This document shows positions 57,129 to 64,000 of a stretch of DNA of 64,000 nucleotides, piece after piece. This DNA is from Silene conica (taxonomy: Eukaryota > Streptophyta > Magnoliopsida > Caryophyllales > Caryophyllaceae). The notes under the pieces were generated by a model that saw only the letters and a program-made list of their open reading frames with translations, was not told where the DNA came from and did not search any database. How positions within the stretch are numbered: position 1 is the first letter of the stretch; every line of letters starts with the position of its first letter. Both the position numbers and the translations under genes were made by a program. The stretch is from contig CM055314.2 in assembly GCA_029255685.2 (NCBI GenBank), positions 69,452,815 to 69,516,814 of the forward strand, given 5' to 3'.

Positions 57129-58883
57129 TGATGTGTGCATTTTGTATAGACTTTTTAGTCTCGTTTTAGCACACATTCTCATAATAATTGGTGATTTTAT
57201 ATCATTTTATACCCCGTATGTGCTACTTTGTGTTCGTGTTGCTATTTTGCAGATGGTGACCGAATAGTAGCGGAAACCGAGCTTTTTCTGCCTTAAAGCA
57301 CTGTTTTTCATTAGTCGATGGAAGAACCGCGGTTGGTTGTATGTCAATCGAGAGTTTTGAAGTGAAGAATCAACCTATAAGCCTGTCGAAGACCCCATCG
57401 AGGAGAAAAGTCCTCGATCGAGCTGTCCTGTGCTCGATCGAGGGATCCAGACGAAGACATGTCCTCGATCGAGCTGTCCTTTGCTCGATCGAGAGGTATC
57501 CAAGAAGAAAGCACTCGGTTGAAAGCCAAAATGATCGATCGAGGGGTGCCAAAGAAGAGGAGTCGATCGAGTAACCTTCTATCTTCGATCGACCGGTTTG
57601 TGAAGACTAAAGAGCTCGATCGAGAGGAAATTTCCCTCGATCGAGAACTCTTCTGACCCTTCGTGTTCACAGGAGTTAATGTTTCAGTTCAGTTTTTGTC
57701 TATTTAAAGGGGGTTTTCTGAGATTATTAGGTTAAGCTTTTCTTACCCTAAGGCTGCTCTCTGCACACTTTGCTAAAACTCTATCCCCAGAAACTTTGTA
57801 GCCGACATCTGATATTATTCGAGTTCTTTATCTTTCCGTTCCAAGGTTTCATTTCAATCGTTCTTACCTTTTCCTACTGTAATTCTTCTCTCCTCATATC
57901 TTATTTCGTGTTCTTATCATTAGTTCTGTTCATTGTTTCCGTTTTCTGATTTTCGTTATTTATATGAGTTTTGCTCTGTTTTCGTATGTCATTGTTTTTC
58001 GCCGTTCTCGATCGTTTACCTGCTCTCATTTCGCTCCCTTTGATTCTGACTCTTGTCCTTCTTTTTATAATCTCTGATTTCAGTTTTAGTACACTCATTT
58101 TAATCTCTATTAGTTTCCCATTTTTCATCTTGAATTGTATGTTGTTTCATGCTTTCGTATTCGTCTTAAGAACATCGCAATTGCGCCTTGTCTCTCTCTG
58201 CTTCCGTTAGTCTTATGTTATTCTGCCCCTACTCTTATGGTCTGTTTTGTCTCACATTTCAAAATGTCGTATGCTAGTCTAATTATGCAAGTCGTTATCG
58301 TTGTCGTTCATCCTTTAATTATGCGTAACTAAACTTAGTACTAGGATTTATGGTAGCCATGGCTTAGGATGGTTTGTTAATTCTGGTACCCGAATTTCGG
58401 TTTTTACGTATCCGTCGTACCTTGTTTTCTGTTAATTGTTTGAGTCGACGCACTCAATTGACTGTGTAGAAACCCTCTTGGCCTAGATCGGAAGATTGGT
58501 TTAGGGGTAGTTCTACGGCGATTGTTAGGACTATGTTAATTAGGGCGTAAGCTAAGTTAGTATGGTTTTAGGGTGAATAGCGGACCGGAAGGACCTTTTA
58601 TGTACCCACAAACCGCAATAGGGTGACCTGTATTCGTAGACCAGACCTAATAGCCATTGTGCACCAGAAATCCTAGTGCTCCCTTTTTCCTCATTTTTCT
58701 TATTCCCTACTCTTTGTAGTTTAACGTTAAAATTCACTTAAACCCCAATTTTGGTTACTTAGACGAGCTTGGTCAGACTATAAGATCCCTGTCTCCCTGT
58801 GGATTCGATACCCGACTACGTCTTCTACATTTAGTTGAGACCAGTTAGGTTTTATTTTTGATAGGGTTGCGACAGCCGTGTCA
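57129..58883 (+). repeat. Element B 3' LTR
   Basis: 1755 bp from TGATGTGTGCATTTTG to GCCGTGTCA. It is similar to the element I LTR at its ends and in its last 500 bases, but diverged between. It contains nine exact TCGATCGA words (about 57414-57646) and a TATA-like CTATTTAAAGG near 57698. The next five bases, TTATA (58884-58888), are the candidate target duplication; the partner is off the window. Confidence 0.88.
57697..57707 (+). promoter_or_regulatory. Candidate TATA box in element B LTR
   Basis: CTATTTAAAGG lies downstream of the TCGATCGA cluster, at about 570 bases into the LTR. The words would then sit in U3, just upstream of transcription start. This is a motif-based suggestion only. 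Confidence 0.4.
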
Positions 58884-58983
58884 TTATATTTGGGCTTAAC
58901 TTAATTGAAAGCGCATAAATACAATTACTACCAAATAAATAATTGTCCACGTATATTATTGTATTAGGCCCATAATTCTTACA
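58884..58983 (-). repeat. Element A: start of a copia 3' LTR, cut by element B
   Basis: On the minus strand, TGTAAGAATTATGGGCC begins at 58983, directly after a purine tract AAGTGGAAGAT (58984-58994). This is the usual 3' LTR boundary of plant copia elements. Only 100 bases remain before element B. Confidence 0.6.
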
Positions 58984-59727
58984 ATCTTCCACTTGGTCCA
59001 AATACATCCATATATGTGTAACACCTTATAATTGTATTTACAATAACCTTATGAGCTCAAAAATGTTATCACAATCTAATCGTCTTAAGCAATTCGGTCC
59101 ATTAATCATACCAACATAGGACCAAAGTGGCATTTGCAACAATTTGTCGTAGCAGGACCCTCAATGGTCACATATGACAATATAACCAACGACATGAATC
59201 AAGCATGGGAGTACAACATGAAAATAGCATCCGAATGTGATCCAAATATGCATATTTTCAACTGGTCCACCTTAGTGAGATCAACCAAAATAATACAGAG
59301 TGAAACCGTAAACCGAAAACTTTATTTCTGCAGAACTTAATAACCATAAAATTTAATGTGTCTAACATGACAAACTCCCACTTAAACCGAATTTCCTTAA
59401 AACCGAAACACCCATTTGAGCAATGAGCTCAAGAAACATCGTGGGTGGTGATTACTTAATAAGCGGATCTGCAAAATGGAGTTTGTATCAACATGTATAA
59501 TTGACACCTTTTCACTCTGAAATGTTTCTTTAACAATACATCACTTGTATTTTTAGTTTGAAACTATAATAACTCACATTTGTCACAAAATAACTTAAGT
59601 GGTATTTCAATACCAAACCGAATTTGCAGCCTTAAGACAAATGCACATAACCATCTAGGACTCGAAATACTAAATGATCTCAACCTGAATCGATCTCCTG
59701 TGAGTATTGTTTTGTTCTAAACGTAAA
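58984..59727 (-). pseudogene. Element A: decayed copia 3' internal region
   Basis: A short minus-strand stretch near 59460 reads ADPLIK, as at the end of copia RNase H (ADPLTK in intact elements). It is followed by a segment with MGVS that may be the C-terminus. Stops interrupt the rest. The ORF at 59134-59340 (plus) has no recognised similarity. The identification rests on this motif and the PPT-LTR boundary. Confidence 0.45.
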
Positions 59728-61169
59728 CTAGTTTTACTCCCGTGCAAAAAAATGCACGGGTCAATTTTACAACTATGATATACGAAATACTAAGCTTATA
59801 ACTAATATTCATTTATCGACAATTAAATTAAAAAAATATATGAACTAAAATTAAATTGGATAATTACACCGAATTTGAATTAAATTAAAATGTAATAATA
59901 ATGAATTAAATACATTACCAAGCACATAAAGTAGAAAAATTGCTAAAAACTTTCATTAATTATTGTTAAGATCATGGGTAGCCTCAACGTGAGAAAAAAC
60001 AAATTTCACAACTCTTTTCCATTTTATAATTTGTAGTTATTAATAGGATTTACTAAAAACTTTTGATGATTTTCTTCAATTATATCGTTTTTTTAAGTTT
60101 AGGTTCTTTTCTTGATATACATGACACCATATATAACATACGTTAATATAATATTGAATTTTATAAAATAATCACCGTGATTAGATCTAGTGTTCTGTAT
60201 AATTAAAATGTTTTGGTAGAAGTGGGTTAATTACATACTCGTAAAAATAATTATATTTAAACTATGCAACTTATATTGGAGTTGGAAAGTAAATTGTTGT
60301 ATACTAGTTTTTAGAGTAAATTAATAATTACAACTTTTTATAGATCACTTTTTTTTAAAAAAACTTCATTTTAAAAACTTTTTATTAAATTACTCTTATA
60401 AAATATTCTCATGACACCCAAATAGCCATTCCGGTGATGAAATCCGTCAAAATTCAAAATTTTAGTTTAAGATTATAATTTTATGACCAAAATACCCTTT
60501 TGTCCTCTTCTTCCTCCTTCCCTTCATCTTCTTCCCTTCCTTTCTTCCTTTTTCTTCTTCTTCTATTTCTTCTTCTTCTTCTTCTTCTTCTTCTACCCTT
60601 CTTGTGCTCCTCCATCTTCTTCCTCTCTTCAATTATTCTCCTTTTTTTTTCCTGCCTTTTTTACCCTTTTTGACAAAATTACTACATACTATATTCCTTT
60701 GAATCAGACCACTGTTGTTGAACAATTCCTTTGATTATTTACTAAAGCTCATGAATATATGGGAACCTTCAAAAAAGGTTTATCCTTCTAATAAGCAGAA
60801 TGATCCCCCTGTACCACTGATCTAGATACGAAGCGAAGGAGTCTAGGGAGGTGCCTTTGACTTTCATGAATCTGGCACAACAATGGGGATGACCAACGAT
60901 TTCATTGCCCTATTGTCTTAGATCGTCCGATTCTTACCAAGATATCGTAATGCGTAATTAAAATGGAGTTTTCTTAAAAAAGTGGTAAATAGAAGCGAGT
61001 AGTTATTAATTAACTCTAGTTTTTATTAAATTTAGACTTACTTATTTAATGTGAGAGAAAGTCCAGTAAAGGAGATGAATGTCCCTACCACAAAAGAAAA
61101 AAAAAACATTTTAATAAATTAAGAACCAATCAAATCTTTTTAAATTCTATTTCTTTTATAGTATAGAGA
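59728..61169 (-). mobile_element. Element J: small non-autonomous Helitron
   Basis: On the minus strand the 3' end is a hairpin (CCCGTGCA...TGCACGGG) followed by AGTAAAACTAG, matching the Helitron pattern of a short hairpin and a terminal CTAG. The 5' end reads TCTCTATACTATAAAAG at 61169, with the flanking bases A and T expected for this group. No Rep/helicase ORF is present. It holds a CTT-rich microsatellite (about 60495-60600). The 5' end is less sure because a similar one occurs at 61729. Confidence 0.6.
60495..60660. repeat. CTT-rich microsatellite in Helitron J
   Basis: A pyrimidine-rich run dominated by CTT/TTC units. The 83-codon frame across it (60483-60734) is a Leu/Pro/Phe-rich artefact. 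Confidence 0.8.
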
Positions 61170-61729
61170 TTTGTATCGCTACGTTGGATTGAAAGTCTTG
61201 AAGACGAAAAGGATCGGGTGGTTCTGATTATGCTGATATATAAGATTTTTATTTTTTCAATAAGGGATTTTTATGACGACTTTGGCAAAATATAATCATT
61301 TTGATATATATCGGACCGTTGTATATCGTATTTTACCGTATTTTATCTTGTTTTGTATCTTTATTTGATTTGATTGAAAAATATAATGTACGTTAATCTT
61401 GGATTGTAATTATTTTTGTTGTTTGTAATTTTTTGTTTTTCGGATTTAATTTTGACCGTTGTATATTGTTATTTAAATTTTCGGTTAACAGTAATTTGAT
61501 CATATCGTATTTTATTATGATAATGACGAAATGTAATACTGGAATTGATTTCTTAATTAGGAATGGGGAAAGATCAGAATACGTAATCAGGGATAGGTAA
61601 ATATTGGAATTAATACTGAATTTAGGAGTGAGGTAAATTAAATCTGTGTAAAAGTTGTGGGCCCATACCTTCCTAATTTTAAGCAGCCAATGAAAAGGTT
61701 TTAAAATCTATTCCTTTTATAGAGATAGA
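61170..61729 (-). other. Possible second Helitron 5' segment
   Basis: It ends at 61729 with a minus-strand TCTATCTCTATAAAAGG, very like the end at 61169 (TCTCTATACTATAAAAG), and the 50 bases inside also resemble each other. This could be the true 5' end of J, or a separate truncated Helitron. No coding sequence is seen. Confidence 0.4.
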
Positions 61730-62389
61730 TGACAAATAAACAATGTATTTGGTTGTCCTTAGTGGATCCAAGATCATAATCTGTAGCAACTTAATATATG
61801 TCAAATAAACTTTAGAATGTACGCAATGTCTGAACGCATACAAACTAAATATATATCTTAATGCTTAAACACACAAAATATTTTCTGAAACATATATATG
61901 AATTAAGCATTATTGTATTTTCCGAATAAATATTTCCTTTAGGGCATTTGAGACTAAATTGTCTCCTTTACTGAAAGGATATAAAACCGGAGTATTTTCA
62001 TACTCCCACTGAATCCCGAGTAACTACAGTCATCTACAACATTCATCTAATATCAAATAAGATGATAACAATGCAGATTTGTAGTCTTTATGACGGAAAA
62101 CCTTACTTAAAGCTTTATTGGATGAATTACCTCAATTTGCAAAACATTTACTTTGAATCTATTGAATCAAAATTATAGTTTTTGCACTGAATAGTTTCAT
62201 CAATGTCATAATTAAGAAACAAATCTGAACATTCATCCAATATAACCGAAAAATGAATATGCAAAAATATCCTTATAGTCAAGATCGTCAAAACGAAATT
62301 CATTGTCACATTACCTTTTGAACCTTCTTGGTAACAAATAAATATTTGAAACTAATATATCTCATAACTTTAGGTAATTGAACAATGTC
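61730..62389. other. Unassigned degenerate sequence
   Basis: No intact frame. Minus-strand translation gives fragments that faintly resemble copia pol (for example LFVTKKVQK), with many stops. It may be the other side of element A across the Helitron, or LINE flank. I do not assign it. Confidence 0.3.
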
Positions 62390-64000
62390 CAAATATCATC
62401 GTCCATCAAATGACTTAATTTCTTTAAGGCTTCGATACACCTATATGAATTAGGACCTTCAATGGTTTGTTAAATGGTGACTAGATCACCTTCTAACATT
62501 TCATCATCTAACTCTATTGCAACTTGTTAGTCCATCATTACATTGTTATCTATTTTATCCATTTTTTGCTCCAAACAACACGAGTTCCCCATTACGGTCT
62601 CTTATACAATATCCTAAAACAACTTTATTGCCATCTATTCTCGATCCATCAAAATTTAGCTTTAGGAAACCATTTCTAGGTTTCTCCCACCATATTTCCT
62701 TCTTACTGGAAGTGTTTCTAACACACTTTTCTTTTTCGGGATTGTTGAGATCTTTATATCTAGTTTCGTTCCAGGCCTTAATGCTATTATTATTACATAA
62801 AGTAATAATTTTGTTTATATTGAAATTTAACATTATTAAAAATAATATCATTTCTATAAAACCATGCATTCTACCAAATAAAAATAATCCTAACGAAATC
62901 ATCTTGTGGAATTAAGTCTTTGAGATAATTAAGCTTCATTAAAAAATTTGACTTGCAAGATTTTCATAATTTGACAAAAAAAATATTGTAGCTAGTAATG
63001 TTCATTTCTTGGATAATAGACTCATTCAAAGGACATTCGTAAAAGTAATGATCTTTGTTTTCACTAGGATAGTTACACAAAATGAAGTGAGGTGGGACAT
63101 TAATATGATTTTTGAGAAGCCTATCTTTCGTTGGGAGGCCGTCAACACATGCTTTCCAAAGAAAAAATTTCAATTTTGGTGGAATATTTAATTTCCAAAC
63201 CTAGTGAAAATTATATTTGTCATAAACTTGATCGAATAAACCTTGCGCTAGCCAAGTTGCTGTTTTTGTAGAGAAATTTCCATCCACGGACAACCCCCAT
63301 ATCAGGGTATCTGGAATATCATTATGTGGCAGTGAAATGTTAGTAATCTGATTCACAATATCGTTATTTACCAAATTGGTTAATTTACAAACATCCCATT
63401 GTTTATCAGAGGTTATGAAATCTTTAACCAAAAGATTAAGATCACAGCTATTATTATCATCACTCGTATTGTTGGTAAGTGGGTGTGAGAAAACCCAATT
63501 ATCAGACCAAACTTAAGGTTGTTACCATTCCCTACCTGCCATCTCAGTCCTTTTCTAAAGAGAGTCCGAAGACTCATAAGCTTACGTCATTGCCAAGAAG
63601 AGACTGAGTTGGGCTTATGGTCAAATAGTGAACAATTTCTCAAGTATTTTTTAGTTATCACTTTAACGCATATACTTTCCTTATCCATAAGGATTTTCCA
63701 CATAAGTTTCATTTGAAGGGCTTTATTAGAGGCTTCAGAAGATTTTATTCCCAGTCCACCAATCGATTTTGGTAAGCAAACTTTATGCCAGGCAATCAAA
63801 TTAAGGGAGCGTTGTGAAGGATTCTTTTTCCAAAGAAAGTCTCTATTAATCTTATCTAGTCTCTTATGGATTGATGAGGGAAGAAGAAAGTTTTGCATTT
63901 GAAAAGTTCCCTTCAAGGCTAAATTAGCATTGATCAGAACTAGTCTGCCTACCTGTGATAAAGAATTTGCTTTCCATTTCGATAATTGAGTGCAAAAAGA
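62390..64000 (-). pseudogene. Element K: 3' part of an L1-type LINE (RT C-terminus, zinc-binding RT domain, RNase H)
   Basis: Four minus-strand frames in order match a plant LINE ORF2. At 63990-63587 the end of RT shows LSKWKANSLSQVGRLVLINA and INRDFLW. At 63431-63201 the following region has DTLIWGLSVDGNFS. At 63173-62964 the zf-RVT domain shows KFFLWKACVDGLPTKDRL and C-x-H-x-C residues. At 62902-62555 the RNase H-like part shows KLNFDGSRIDGNKVVLGYCIRD. A TAG (near 63199) lies where a Trp codon would fit, and one frame change separates the parts, so it is dead. RNase H seems to decay towards about 62390. The RT catalytic domain is off the window. Confidence 0.82.

Larger units (their letters stand above)
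35574..58883 (+). mobile_element. Element B: Athila-like Ty3/gypsy retrotransposon, 5' end off window, split by H and I
   Basis: Plus-strand order is partial gag, protease, linker, [H], RT-RNase H, [I], integrase, non-coding 3' region, PPT and 3' LTR (57129-58883). The proteins join cleanly once the insertions and their duplications are removed. No env-position ORF follows integrase. Two frameshifts (near 37030 and 37917) show the element is not autonomous now. Its LTR ends (TGATG...GCCGTGTCA) match those of element I. Confidence 0.92.

Noticed and set aside
59134-59340. 68-codon frame as a small gene
   Set aside because: No similarity, opposite to decayed copia sequence.
60483-60734. 83-codon frame in Helitron J
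   Set aside because: Spans the CTT microsatellite and reads as low-complexity protein.

Overview
This is repeat-dense nuclear DNA from a flowering plant. No cellular gene was recognised: almost every interpretable base belongs to a transposable element. The evidence is plant-type Ty3/gypsy (Athila-like) and Ty1/copia proteins, primer-binding sites matching plant initiator-Met and Asp tRNAs, a Helitron with a CTAG end, and a plant L1-type LINE. The species cannot be named from this sequence. The window is a nest of insertions about seven layers deep. I call the elements A to K. Outermost is A, a degraded minus-strand copia remnant (58884-59727 and possibly beyond). Its LTR is cut by B, a plus-strand Athila-like element (35574-58883, 5' end off the window). 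B's gag is cut by C, an LTR fragment (33601-35573). C is cut by D, a minus-strand Ty3/gypsy-like element with no recognisable proteins (1-33600, LTR 2994 bp). D is cut by E, a complete minus-strand Athila element with an env-position ORF (2641-28568, TSD TAACC, LTRs 1358 bp each). E's integrase region is cut by F, an LTR plus PBS remnant (8064-22658). F is cut by G, a tandem gag-only array LTR-gag-LTR-gag-LTR (8283-20345, LTRs 2773 bp each, one TSD CTAAC). B carries two further insertions: H, a minus-strand gag-only copia element (38117-46497, TSD GTCTG), and I, a short element with B-like ends (48178-54032, TSD GACAC). To the right of A lie a small Helitron J (59728-61169) and the decayed 3' part of a LINE K (about 62390-64000). 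Functionally, B and E carry the enzymes (protease, RT, RNase H, integrase). D, G, H and I have LTRs, PBS and PPT but little or no pol, so they would need enzymes in trans. B and I share LTR termini, the PBS type and 3' modules, and D and G share a 3' module. These pairs look like partner or derivative relationships. B is disabled by frameshifts and insertions. E is interrupted and has one in-frame TGA between gag and pol. The observations most worth pursuing are non-coding. E's 3' region holds three stem-loops whose outer stems differ by paired changes and whose inner stems end in GNRA-type tetraloops. G's LTR holds two separate tandem arrays of stem-loops, also with paired changes between units. 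Palindromic or mutually complementary words (TCGATCGA in B and I, GCGGGTCGCGG in E) recur in both LTR and internal regions. Several PPT-like tracts recur at matching places in B and I. All counts and comparisons were made by eye; no alignment, folding or database search was run.
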